Shown here: piece after piece, positions 53,401 through 64,000 of the stretch
Numbering within the stretch: position 1 is the first letter of the stretch
Layout: every line of letters begins with the position of its first letter
Assembly: GCF_047495875.1 (NCBI RefSeq)
Contig: NC_092461.1
Span: 60,004,299 to 60,068,298 of the forward strand
Direction: 5' to 3'
DNA length: 64,000 bases
DNA from: Pithys albifrons albifrons
Lineage: Eukaryota > Chordata > Aves > Passeriformes > Thamnophilidae
Translations under genes and position numbers: made by a program
Notes under the pieces: generated by a model
What the model was told of the DNA's origin: nothing
The model's database searches: none
What the model saw: only the letters and a program-made list of their open reading frames with translations

Positions 53401-55324
53401 TTTCCAAATTTCTTTATGACTTCCCATCAGTTTTACAACAGAAGCCTTTAAAGTGTTAGTATAAATGCTCATTAAAAACATAAATGCACAGAAAATTAGA
53501 TGTAAAGAAATCCTCTCTTGGCATTCTCCCATAGTTTAGAAATAAACATTGTGTCAGCAAAAAAATGATCTTGTTTTGCAGTTGAACTTCTTTAAAAATT
53601 GTTATATTGTGTTAATAGGGACCAGTTGCATTTTCTAAAATCCTTAAGACTTATAACATGGTTTTACTCAGAGAATATCTTGATTGCAGCAGAATTACAA
53701 GGAAATATAAGATTACGTAACTCTCTACATTTTGTGAGAGCTTTGGATTTTGTTTTTAATAAATTTAGAAGATTTTTTAACTCCTTCTCTTGTTCAGGAT
53801 TATTTTGCGTGATGTTGAGAGCCATGGCCTAGATAATTTTTCCTTTAGCTCGGAGGAAAAAAAAAAAGAAAGAAACAGTAAACTTTCATTGTGTGAAGTG
53901 ATTTATAACATTTATAGGAAATAACTAAGTAAATAACTCATCATTTTTAAGACAAAAAATACTTTTCAAATATTTGTTTTACTTCAGCCATTTTTGGAAA
54001 TATGAATCTATATCCAGGTGTAATGTAATTCATATATAAAAAGATACTTTCAGTTTTCAAATCTAATCTTGGTCTGTAATTGCACCAGGATCTCAAAATC
54101 AGTAATAGAAATCTATTTTTCAAACTTAATTGAATACTTGTTTGACTAAATCTTACTTTGTGTATCAACAGAATTTTTTGCCCATCTACTTGAAAACAGC
54201 AAGAGAAGGAATTCAGTCATGTAATGTTTTATATAATACCTAACCTTTACAAAAATATAATTCAAGAACCGTAAAAAGCTTTATTACAAGCAGGTTTTAT
54301 AATACTAAATAAACAGAAATCTCATCATAGTATGGGACACTTTAAGTCCAAAATAGAGCTCAGGTTCCTTGATTAACATTTTATATGTCATATCATTATT
54401 ACAGATTTTCTCATTGATGTTCATGTGGATTAAGTATTTATGGTCACTGCTTTTTACTGCTCTAACATTAACAATGTCCAGGCCTGTTACCCTTTATTAC
54501 ATACAGTCAGCTGATGTACTATATAGCCAGTGGCCCATGACAAAAATGGACTGTACAATCAGAACAGTAAAAAAATCAAGTTGATACAACTAACCATTTT
54601 TGACATCTGATTTTGGTGGAAATGGGACTATACATTTAAATCATCTGTATTCAAATACCTAAATAGGAAAATGTATTTACAGTTTGTAACATTTTTAAAA
54701 TTGGATATTAAGAGTTAGATTGAATTTCAGTATCACATGAGGAAATTTGCAATTTATATAAAATCTGGCAATCTCCTATATTGTTGTTTTGGACTTCATA
54801 ATTTGTTTTTGACCAATGGCGACCTGTGTGTAATCCTTCAAAGACGATTGATGGCTGTGTGAAGAGGAGACGTATCCATCCTTAACCAGAACAAGTCCCA
54901 AGAGACAACTACTGCATCTTCAAACACTTTATTATTGGTTAATTTGGGGGCTTCTTTCACTCAGATGACACAGCTAGAAGGATGTCACTGCACAAATCAA
55001 TACCTACTGCCTTGCCATTGATGTCCTTGCTACCTTAAACAACAACAGCTGTGTCGATGATCGTCTCTGAGTTGTTCAGGATACTAATTGTAGTAAGCAC
55101 ATCATGCTACCTAACAAAAGGTTTGGGAAGATGTTGACCTCCTAATGCATACTTGAAGATCTCACTGCACACTCTCCAGTAGCCGTTGCCATTTAATTTT
55201 CTGTCTTTGCTGTTTCCATAAATAGTTTCACTCACATTTAAATTAAAATTCATCTTTGACTTTATATTGAAAAAAATTAAGATTTTAATTTATTAATGAA
55301 AGTAGATGCTTATAGTAGATGGTT
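50487..55324. other. AT-rich non-coding stretch; 54800-55220 unassigned and GC-richer
   Basis: No gene is recognised. A CCACC-rich patch occurs at 53109-53143. The 400 bp before the RTE-like insertion (54800-55220) contain CpGs and look unlike their surroundings, possibly an unrecognised repeat. The minus-strand reading there contains several stops and no identifiable domain. Confidence 0.45.
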
Positions 55325-55334
55325 ATAGTTCCAT
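55325..55334. repeat. Target-site duplication, left copy
   Basis: ATAGTTCCAT here is repeated exactly at 59333-59342, immediately beyond the 3' end of the RTE-like element. A perfect 10-bp direct repeat at both ends is what target-primed reverse transcription leaves, and it fixes the insertion boundaries. Confidence 0.85.
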
Positions 55335-56093
55335 CTACTCGGGGGACACCCCCTTGTCACGGGGGAGAAGGCTTGCGTGCCCTCATGAGGTTGAGAGCTA
55401 TGCTGGAGGTGGTTTGTGCCGCTGGTAGGGTCTCCCATGCCAGACAGGTCTCAGCTGAAGGGTCAGACAAAGTGTGTCCATGGGCAGGATGGGCTCGCTA
55501 GCCGTCTGGCAACCATCCTAGGAGAAGGATAACTCTAACCCCAAATCCGGGCAGATGGAGCTCGCTTAGCCCTGTAAGGCCATCCATCTAAGAGAAGGAT
55601 ACTCTAACCAAACCTACGTCCTGAGGTATTCGCTGTCGCCATCCAAGCTTGCTCAGCCGTGGCATATGAACCTTAGGAGTAAAGGGTGGGGCCAGTTCCG
55701 CGCACGCTGTGCCTCACCTAAAAAATCCATTGCACAGGCTTGAAGGGTTCACCCACATTGCAAAGCCCTGTAGCGACAGGCGAGGGTCGAAAACAGCAAG
55801 TGATAGGAAGCAGCTGGAAGCCACAGACCCAACCCGGCATGCAGGTGGTTCAGGATATGGGTCATTAGAGACTTGACCCCGGAGATGACAGTCTCTTGCG
55901 GCAGCATCCTGAATGACCAAGCAGCCTTTTCTAGGGACAGCACTGCTTGCTCCACATGGAGAGGGGCCTAGCAAAGGTGGCCTAAACAAAGCTCATCTCC
56001 ACACCCGGTTGGATAACCGCGGCCAACCGGCATCTTCCATGAGGTCCAACAAAACCAAAGAGATTTCAAAGGCATACACCTGCCTGCAAAGTT
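55335..56093 (+). promoter_or_regulatory. 5' untranslated/promoter region of the RTE-like element
   Basis: This region is richer in G, C and CpG than the flanking DNA and carries no long conserved frame. LINE 5' regions of this kind normally hold the internal promoter. A 67-bp tandem dimer at 55493-55612 is its main structure. It matches the separate fragment at 19423-20014 on the minus strand over about 590 bp, so the sequence belongs to the element family and is not host flank. Promoter function is inferred. Confidence 0.7.
55493..55612 (+). repeat. 67-bp degenerate tandem dimer in the element's 5' region
   Basis: Unit one runs GCTCGCTAGCC...CTAGGAGAAGGATAACTCTAACC. Unit two starts 67 bp later with GCTCGCTTAGCC and ends CTAAGAGAAGGATACTCTAACC. 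Both units are also visible in the copy at 19.7-19.9 kb, so the duplication predates both insertions and belongs to the master element. Tandem 5' monomers are known to act as promoters in some LINEs; that role is inferred here. Confidence 0.8.
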
Positions 56094-59000
56094 GTGCTCA
56101 AACTAACACTCGCATGTTGGAACATCAGATCCATGCTTGATACTGGGCATAGTGGATGTCCTGAGTGTCATTATGCTCTAATTGCCCATGAACTGTCACG
56201 GCTCAACATTGACATTGCTGCTGTCAGTGAAGTTCGTCTTCATGAGGAAGGCAGCCTTAAAGAACATGGTGCTGGCTACACACTCTACTGGTCAGGCAAA
56301 CCCAAAACCGAAAGACACCTTTCAGGAGTTGGCTTCATGATCAAAAACTCCATTGCCTCCAAACTTGAAAATCTGCTGACAGGTCATTCCGATCTCATTA
56401 TGTCCTTACGCCTCCCTCTACACAACAAGCAACATGTTGTTCTCTTTAGCGTATATGCCCCAACTCTCCAAGCTGACCCAGCGGAAAAAGACAAATTCTA
56501 CACAGACCTGCGCCGCCTCACCCAAAAGGTTCCTGCAGATGATAAGATCACAATCCTTGGTGACTTCAACGCCAGAGTAGGTAAGAATTCTGAAGCCTGG
56601 AAAGGAGTCCTGGGCAAGCATGGTGTTGGAATCTGCAACGACAACGGATGCCTCCTGCTAGAGTTTTGTGCAGAATGGCAGCTCACCATCACCAACACTA
56701 TCTTTCAACAGAAAGACAGCCTGAAGACAACCTGGATGCATCCTCGATCCAAGCACTGGCACCTCATTGACTATATCTTAGTACAACAGAGAAATATCAG
56801 TGATGTCCGTCCTACTCAAGTGATGCCGAGTGCAGAATGTCAAACAGACCACCGCCTTGTGCGCTGCAAACTTAACCTCCACTTCAAGCCCAAACCTAAG
56901 AGAGGTGGCATTCCAAAGAGGAGGCTCCAAGTTAGCAATCTTCAAACAGCCACAGTGAGAGACAGCTTCCAGGTAAACCTTCAAACTAGACTTAAAGATA
57001 ATCCCATAGATCCCTCTCCTGAAGCGCTTTGGTAACATATTAAAAGTTGCATCCTGCAGTCCTCTGAAGAGTCCCTAGGGTTCTCCTCCAAGAAAAACAA
57101 AGACTGGTTTGATGAAAATAATCAAGAGATTCAGGAATTGTTGAAGAAGAAGAGAACTGCTCACCAAGCACACCTTGCTCAGCCATCTTGCCATATAAAA
57201 AAAGCCGCCTTTCGTCTTGCATGCAGCAAGTTTCAACAGAAACTTTGAGACATCCAGAACAAATGGTGGGTCGGCCTAGCAGAAAAGACACAACTATGCA
57301 CAGATTTGGGTGACCAAAGAGGATTCTATGAGGCCCTGAAAGCAGTGTACGGACCCACACACCAGGTTCAAAGCCCCCTACTCAATGCAGATGGTCAAAT
57401 GTTTCTAACAGATAAAACCTCCATCCTGAACTGATGGTCTGAGCACTTTCAGACTCTCTTCAGTGCCAACTGGGTAGTCCAAGGCTCAGCAATTCAGCAC
57501 ATTACACAACAACCGGTGAAACATGAATTGGATGCAGCCCCTACTATGGGAGAGATACTCAAGGCCATACAACAGGTGAAAAATGGCAAGGCAGCTGGGG
57601 TTGATGGAATTCCACCTGAAATCTGGAAGCAAGGAGGTCAAGCACTCCATGCCAAATTCCACGACCTTGTTGTGCGTTGCTGGGAACAAGGGGAACTACC
57701 ACCAGATCTCCGTGATGCAGTCATCATCACCCTGTACAAGAAGAAAGGAGAAAAATCAGACTGCTCAAATTACCGAGGTATTACTTTGCTCTCCATTGCT
57801 GGTAAAATCCTTGCAAGAATACTTGTGAACAGATTAGTACCCACTATTGCAGAAGAACTTCTACCTGAAAGCCAGTGTGGTTTCAGAGCCAATAGGAGCA
57901 CCACAGACATGGTGTTTGTTCTCAGACAACTGCAAGAGAAGTGTAGGGAACAGAACAAAGGGGTCTATGTAACCTTCGTCGACCTCACCAAAGCTTTCGA
58001 CACTGTGAGCAGAAAAGGCCTGTGGCAGATCTTGGAACGTTTAGGATGTCCCCCCAAGTTCCTCAAAATGATCATCCTGCTACATGAGGATCAGCGTGGA
58101 AAAGTCAGATATGGTGATGCACTCCCTGAGCCCTTTCCAATAACCAATGGTGTGAAACAAGGTTGCGTTCTTGCACCAACTCTATTCACAATCTTCTTCA
58201 GCATGATGCTCCAAAGAGCCACAGCAGACCTTGATGGAGAAAACAGCATCTACATCCGATACCATATTGATGGAAGCCTATTCAACCTAAGGCGACTGAA
58301 GGCCCACATCAAGACCCTGAATCACCTTGTCCGTGAGCTGCTTTTTGCTGATGATGCCGCCCTCGTTGCTCACACAGAAGCAGCTCTGCAGTGCTTAACA
58401 TCCTGTTTTGCAGAGGCTGCTGAGCTTTTTGGGCTGGAAGTCAGCCTGAAGAAGACAGAAGTTCTCTACCAACCCGCACCTCAAGAAGTCTTCCATCATC
58501 CTCACATCACCATAGGCAATTCAGAGCTTAAGTCAGTCCAGCAGTTCACCTATCTGGGAAGTATCATTTCCTCAGACGGTAAGATCGACAAAGAGATAGA
58601 CAACAGGCTAGCAAAGGCATACAAAGCCTTCGGAAAACTCCACAAAAGAGTCTGCTCCAATAAACACCTGAAGAAAAGTACAAAGATCAGTGTCTACAGA
58701 GCCATTGTACTGTCTACTCTTTTATATGGGTCTGAATCCTGGGTCATCTACTGCCACCACCTGCGGCTTCTCAAACACTTCCATCAGCGCTGCCTCCGTT
58801 CAATCCTAAACATCCACTGTTCTGATTACGTGACCAATGTGTCTGTTCTTGAACAGGCAGGGGTCAGCAGTATCGAGGCCATGCTGATGAGAACGCAGCT
58901 GCGCTGGGCAGGGCACGTCTCCAGGATGGAGGATCACCGCCTTCCGAAGATTGTGCTCTATGGTGAACTCGCCACCGGCTGCTGCAAGAGAGGAGCCCTG

Positions 59001-59294
59001 AAGAAGAGATGCAAGGACTCCCTGAAACAACACCTCAGTCTTGGCCACATTGACTGCCACCAATGGTCCACTCTGGCCTCCAATCGGGATTCATGGAGAC
59101 ACACCACTCATGACGCTTCTGCTTCCTTTGAGAATGCACGGAGAGTCAGTCTTGAGGAGAAAAGACAACGCAGAAAGAACCGTTCCTTGCCAATGTCACC
59201 TAGGGAGACGTTCTGCTGTGCCTTTTGTGACCGGACCTGCCTATCCCATATCGGCCTTTTCAGCCACCAGCACGCTTGCAGCAAGTGTGGGTAG
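56094..59294 (+). pseudogene. Endonuclease-reverse transcriptase of RTE-like LINE, interrupted by three stops
   Basis: The frame runs 1,066 codons to a TAG at 59292. Positions 1-260 are an APE-type endonuclease: CWNIRS (8-13), SEVRL with E46, SVYAPT (119-124), GDFNA with D157 and N159 (156-160), HLIDY (223-227) and TDH (251-253). This enzyme nicks target DNA. Codons from about 475 form the reverse transcriptase, which copies the element RNA at the nick: GVDGIPPE, motif A FVDLTKAFD (D630), motif B NGVKQGCVLAPTLF (685-698), motif C FADD (751-754; bases 58344-58355) and YLGSIIS. The C-terminus has a C-x2-C-x12-H-x3-C finger (1042-1062). In-frame stops lie at 57033 (TAA), 57246 (TGA) and 57432 (TGA), all in the linker between the enzymes; the two TGAs fit CGA decay. 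The frame opens at a GTG (56094). A better ATG (56039, MRSNKTKEIS) lies in another frame, so a 1-nt loss near 56080-56093 probably removed the true N-terminus. Confidence 0.93.
57033..57434 (+). other. Cluster of three nonsense codons in the EN-RT linker
   Basis: TAA at 57033-57035 (after EALW), TGA at 57246-57248 (after FQQKL) and TGA at 57432-57434 (after TSILN) share one frame with the endonuclease upstream and the RT downstream. No length change occurs, because 56094 and 57516 are in the same phase. Context (KL-stop-DIQNKWW, ILN-stop-WSEHFQTLF) continues to look like LINE linker sequence, so single C-to-T changes explain the breaks. Confidence 0.88.
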
Positions 59295-59308
59295 TGCCCT
59301 TCTCAAAT

Positions 59309-59322
59309 CTTCGTTCGCGAAG
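59309..59322 (+). other. 3'-terminal hairpin with TTCG loop
   Basis: CTTCG-TTCG-CGAAG is a perfect 5-bp stem with a four-base loop, 14 bp after the ORF stop and 10 bp before the element's end. In the RNA this is a UUCG tetraloop closed by G-C. Many LINE reverse transcriptases recognise a 3'-terminal stem-loop of their own RNA; that role is inferred from position. Confidence 0.7.
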
Positions 59323-59332
59323 CCTAGCCATG

Positions 59333-59342
59333 ATAGTTCCAT
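59333..59342. repeat. Target-site duplication, right copy
   Basis: ATAGTTCCAT is identical to 55325-55334. It directly follows the element's last bases (GCCTAGCCATG). The pre-insertion site is therefore expected to join sequence left of 55335 to sequence right of 59342. Confidence 0.85.
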
Positions 59343-62300
59343 ATTGGAATTAAGAACTAATCTGTTTTAAAGAGATTGATTTTTTTTTCTGGACTTCTTA
59401 ACCAAAAATTATAATTCAGCACTTTTAAGGTATTATATGGGAGTAAGTTAAACATACATTTTATTTATGCAGTGTTGCTGGAGAGAGTCAATGAGTAGAC
59501 CTGAAAGGAATAGGGACCTCTTAACATTCAGCGCAAATTTCTCATTCATTGTAAAAATAATTGTTATATATAGACAAATTTGAATGTGCATTTAAGTCCC
59601 ACAAGATTCAGGAAACTGCTTAGCTTTGCCTGAAAGGATATGATACTTCTGATCTATGCGTGGCGTGAACACAACTTTTAGCTTCATCTGCATAGAGCAT
59701 CAGAGACGTACTGCTCTGCTGTTATATCTTAACAGAAAGCAGGACATTACTATCAGAGGTAAGACTGCCTTGAAACATGATCACTATTCAGCAAATAAGA
59801 TGCCTATGTCTTAGAGGGAAAATTGGTGCTTTATTGAAAAGTGGTGAATGAGTGACCATGGCAGGAAAGAGCATTGGTTGCTATGGGATATTTTCATGGC
59901 TTTTTCTGCGGGGTTCACTGGGAGAGTTTACCTAAGTTTGTACCACAAAATATTCTAGTTCTCATTACACTTCTCTAGCCAGGTTTTGCCCCCTGACATT
60001 CCCTCTGCACAACGTTCCATCTCCACAAAACCCTGCCCTCTGTTCTGGGCCAGAAGCAACCACTTTAACAGCTGACCCAAGTCCCTCAGAGAAAGCTGTT
60101 TTTGACTGGTCCTGCAGGTGCTGAGTTGTGTTTTGCTGCCACTGTCCTTCAAATATTAACGTACTCTATCTCATTTCTCTATCCTGATTATTCCACATAG
60201 CATAGTTATTACACTATTTCTTTTAAAAGTTCTGCCACGGAGTATTGACATAGTAGAGAGCATGGCCTACATCTTTAGGAACAAGCCCTGTACACTAATA
60301 CTCCATATTAGAAATCCACATGCCTACATGTCTCAGATACCTTAAATAAACATTTGAAAATGGCTAAGGAGGCTGTGGAAAAGGCAAATCCACTTTAAAA
60401 AAGTATTTGGTATTCAACAACCATTTTACCGTGACCCTCAACAAAAGGTTCAAATCATCCATGTTGGCCACAGGATAAGAAAGTCTGTTCTCACATGAAT
60501 AAAAATTTTTTAAAATAGTTAAAATGTCAGTTTCATGGTATATGAAAATGGAGGTCAAAAGATTCCCATAGGTTTCTGGGCAGAGGAGTAGATAGCTCAA
60601 TGTATTAATAAATTATTTGAAAACAGGGATGGATAGATTTTTGGGGATGCAGTCTGGTTAAGGAAACTTGTTTAAGCAAATGAAGAAGCTATAGTTTCAG
60701 TATGTAGAATCCTTCCAATACAAAAGGAGGAGAAATTCAGTGTAGTTAAATGGGTGAAGCACATAGAAAGACTGCATAGCATTTCACAGAGTGATAAGAT
60801 CTGATCTGATTACTGCTGCTCAGGAACAAAACTTAAAGTCTTTTAACCAGATATTTCTATAAAACATAATTTCAAAATAGCAGATGCTGTATTAAAAAAA
60901 TAAAAACACTAACAATATTATAAACTGTTGTGGAAAAAAGAGAAGTAAATCAAGAAAGCATCACTTCTGCAGTGGTTTGGCATTCTGAACAACCTGTGTA
61001 TACACATTTTAGAGTACACTAAGTAGAATTTTCTCTAGATAGTCTAGGATTTTTCCCCAGTACATAAAAAGAAGAAACTATTTCAGAGAAAGAAAACTGA
61101 AGATGATATGAAGTAATTTTTCTCCAGATTGAGATAAATAGGTGATTGAAAACAAATGTTAAAATTTGGGAAGCCCTTGATTTTCAATTTAACACAACCA
61201 GAAAATATAATCATTAAGATCTGCTTCTACATTTTTTTAGAACCTTGTCTGTGCCACAGAGATAAAAGAAAATTCCCTTCTTGTCATATATTTGATCTAC
61301 TCTAAAACACAAAATTGGAGACCCCTGGGACTACCAACTCAGGGTCAATCAGAGTTTTTCTGTATAAGATTGGTTAATGAATGAAATAGGAAATCAATAA
61401 AAATATACTTTTGCATATCCAGTGAAAAGGAAATAGAAAGAATCTGGCTACTGTGTACTACAGCAACTTTACTAAAGTGGCTGCACCTGAACAGGCTTAG
61501 GAAACATGAACTAGAAGATGAAATCTTCATGCCAAGGAAGTAAAAAAATCGCCACTGACTCCACTGCAGGTAGATTTATCCAAAGCAATAAAATCCCACC
61601 AGAAACAGACAAATCAGGAAAAGATGTCTGTAATATGAGTTACAGCTAAATATCAACTACAGGCTTTTGAGGAAAGGTTGAAGAAGCCTAGAACTCTGGA
61701 ATGAGAATGAAAGAAAATTGTAGCAGTAGATCCTTGCTTCCTCTCTGCCCTATTTAGCTGCTAAATAAAGACAGTCTTTTAGAGCCAGACTTGCAGAATG
61801 CCACAGCATTTATCTAACTCTGTTCCTACTGGAAACAATCCATTGTCTTCTAAGCCACAAGATTTTTTTAAAAATTCCAAAATGTGTATTGCATCTTTTA
61901 AACATATGTTTGGTGTTCCTTAAATCAGAAAATAAGAGGGAACCATGTGAACTACATAAAATATATCTGAAAACTAATAGTACTAAGCTAAGCATAAAGT
62001 TAGTAACAGCTTATTTAACATTCTTTACAAAAGTAAATAATTCATCAAAACTTTGGAATAATAACTTCTAAGAATTCCTGCATTTCAAAATTGAAGCAAT
62101 AATTCTTAGGTTGTTAGAGCTGGCAGAGGAAGTACTACAGTTTCTGAAAGTACAGTGCAAATGATGCAACATGTAAATAACATATTCATGACAGAGCACT
62201 GATACAGGGAAGAACTGAGGGTTCAGAAATGAGGGTCCCTTTTTAAAATCCCTCTATAGCTAAAGACTGCACAGGCATTCACATTCACAAATTTTTATAG

Positions 62301-64000
62301 TGGGGAACTGAGAGAGAGACATTTAGCAGCTCTTGAGTGACTGCAGTATTCAGAAGGTAGAGACTGCTCTTGCCTGGTAGGTAGCTTGCTTTTATTTTCA
62401 TTTCCTGTTCAGGAGTGAGATTACTGTTTGGGGAGAGTTAAATCTATTTCAGGCATAAGAATCATTTATCCCTGGAGGTGCTGAGCTTCGATTAATAGCT
62501 CTTGGATTCTTCTTATTCATCTTAACTCCAATTTGTGCTGCTTGGCACTAAGGGTCCAGTTTGTTCCTCTCCTCATTTTCAGTTCTCCCTTCCCCCACCC
62601 AGCACAGTGTATCAGAGAAAGCTTTCACGCTGACACCTTAGTTTAGGTATATATTTTCACATAAGGGTAATGTTCAACACTTGATTCCTCAACATTCCTC
62701 AATATTTCTCTCATGTTGAGAATCTTACTGATACTACATAGCTTATACCCTTTTTTGATGTTAATGAAAGTCAGAAACAATATTAAATCCAAAATATAGC
62801 TGCCCAACATGTTATTTTATAAAGCTGGCTATAAATCAGATATGACATCTGTTTCAGTAGTAGATGTCTCTCAATTTTAATTTTTTTGCAATAAAATCTT
62901 GGCCCATTAACCACCTGTAAAATTATAATTTTGTATACTGAAGCCACTTGCAGCTGTAAGACAAGTACAAATTTAATTCAGAACTCTTAAACCTCATTTA
63001 TTTTGTACAGTTCAGAAGAATTCAAATCAATTTTCTGAAAATCTGATAAATATTTAGTGCTAGAATCTACTTTAAGTGTACATCTTATATGAGTGAGATT
63101 TTTGGATCATCTCTCATTTGACAGAAACCTTAACAAGAAAACCTTAACATCATGACCACTGCATTATCTGATGCTTCAATTATTCTATATACTCACTGCT
63201 CACGTCAACTTTTCCTCAACCAGAGGAAAATTAAATCAACAGCTTCAGAAGGAGTGAAGAGGGAACAACGGCCTGGCTACACCACCTCTTTTGCCTAGTT
63301 TGAAACATTCATGAATTCAGTGTGCAACTTATTTTCTGTTAATTCAATGTTTTTTCATTACAAGAGAAGACAAGTTAAAAATCCCAGCTGTGTTCAATGG
63401 AAACAAACCTATTTGTTAACTTTGGAAAATATACCACAGACAGGAACGGGCAGCAGAGTTTCCTTAATGTGATATCTAAGGATCCTTTGGTTTAGTGGAA
63501 TCCTCAAGTGGCACAAAAATTGCAAACCCACTTCCTTATTATATGAAAGGATTAATTTGTTTATCTTTAGTAATGCAGTTGTTTTTATACAAAATGAAGA
63601 CAGTTCCTGTTCCCAGAGAGGTTTTCTATTCTTTTATGCATACTTTAAAAAAAAAAAGTAAGTTAGAAATTCTGAGATTATCATTTAACTAGAGACATGG
63701 AAACCTATTCAGGAAAGAATTGAAAATACCAAAGTTGCTTTCAAAACTAGAAAGACAAATCAAACTGCTACTAGTTAAAAAATTCAAAACATTTAGGATT
63801 AGTCATTTTAGAGAAATGTAGCACGTCAGATAAAAAATTAACATGAGGAAAACATTAAAGGAAAAATATTGACAGCTGAAGAAAAAAAAAAAGAAAATGT
63901 GAAGAGGTAAATGAATGCATACCCAAAGGTTGCATGTGCAATCTCGCAATACATATACAAGGAGTAAAAAGTCATTGAGGACGAGCTGGAAAGTCCAAAA
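59343..64000. other. AT-rich non-coding stretch, nothing recognised
   Basis: Frames are of chance length (78 codons or fewer). Short A-runs occur near 63648 and 63879. No CR1 end, LTR or RNA gene was identified up to the window edge. Confidence 0.55.

Larger units (their letters stand above)
55335..59332 (+). mobile_element. Nearly full-length RTE-like non-LTR retrotransposon (AviRTE candidate)
   Basis: This 3,998-bp insertion is flanked by a 10-bp target duplication. It has a roughly 760-bp GC-richer 5' region, a single long frame for an APE-type endonuclease plus reverse transcriptase plus C-terminal C2HC finger, and a very short 3' tail (38 bp after the stop) without a poly(A) run. A single endonuclease-RT ORF, a short 3' UTR and a non-poly(A) end fit the RTE side of the LINE tree and differ from CR1 and L1. 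In birds the horizontally spread AviRTE family is the natural candidate, but this is recalled and not compared. Compared with the 19.4 kb fragment, the first 30 bp or so differ, so the 5' end may be slightly truncated or variant. The copy is defective (three stops and a likely frameshift) but otherwise well preserved. Confidence 0.93.

Noticed and set aside
56094..57035. Endonuclease/exonuclease/phosphatase-domain protein as a host gene (such frames are often annotated as craniofacial development protein 2-like)
   Set aside because: It is in phase with a downstream LINE RT and lies inside an insertion with target duplications, so it is transposon-derived.

Overview
This window looks like non-coding nuclear DNA from a bird, either a gene-poor intergenic stretch or a very large intron. 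The case for a bird rests on repeated CR1 retrotransposon copies whose 3' ends carry the avian-style ATTCTATGATTCTGTGA terminus, and on two short solo LTRs set in AT-rich, CpG-poor DNA. A squamate, turtle or crocodile is less likely but not excluded. I find no host protein-coding exon, tRNA, rRNA or CRISPR array. Apart from transposon-derived frames, the open reading frames are short and have the length expected by chance.

Layout. 1-5499 is unremarkable AT-rich sequence. 5500-6825 is a 1.3 kb minus-strand CR1 copy. 6826-13204 is mostly unassigned, with a CR1 scrap at 8288 and a block near 8690-9300 that resembles very old amniote repeats. 13205-13482 is a plus-strand CR1 3' end. 15909-16170 is a long TTTC microsatellite. 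19423-20014 is a minus-strand fragment carrying only the 5' region of the RTE-like element described below. 22843-24500 is a cluster: a CR1 3' end, a complete solo LTR (23017-23546), then a CR1 piece encoding the region between endonuclease and reverse transcriptase. 24638 starts a TA repeat. 26104-26550 is a second solo LTR, on the minus strand. 26551-45081 is a long AT-rich tract with one CR1 scrap, low-complexity runs and a diverged internal repeat at 38.6-38.9 kb. 45082-46400 is another minus-strand CR1. 49762-50486 holds two CR1 copies placed 5' to 5'.

The main object is a nearly complete non-LTR retrotransposon at 55335-59332, flanked by a perfect 10-bp target-site duplication (ATAGTTCCAT). 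It has a GC-richer, roughly 760-bp 5' region with a 67-bp tandem dimer. One long reading frame (56094-59294, 1,066 sense-or-stop codons) encodes an APE-type endonuclease, a reverse transcriptase with FADD, and a C-terminal C2HC finger. A 3' tail follows with a perfect 5-bp stem closed by a TTCG loop. Three in-frame stops at 57033, 57246 and 57432 break the frame between the two enzymes, and a probable frameshift lies just upstream of the endonuclease. The architecture fits the RTE side of the LINE tree. The bird family AviRTE is a good candidate from memory, but I could not compare sequences.

The CR1 and RTE-like elements are not working together here. They are independent insertions of different ages in neutral DNA. 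The RTE-like copy is the least decayed coding element in the window, and it shares a family with the 5'-only fragment 35 kb upstream.
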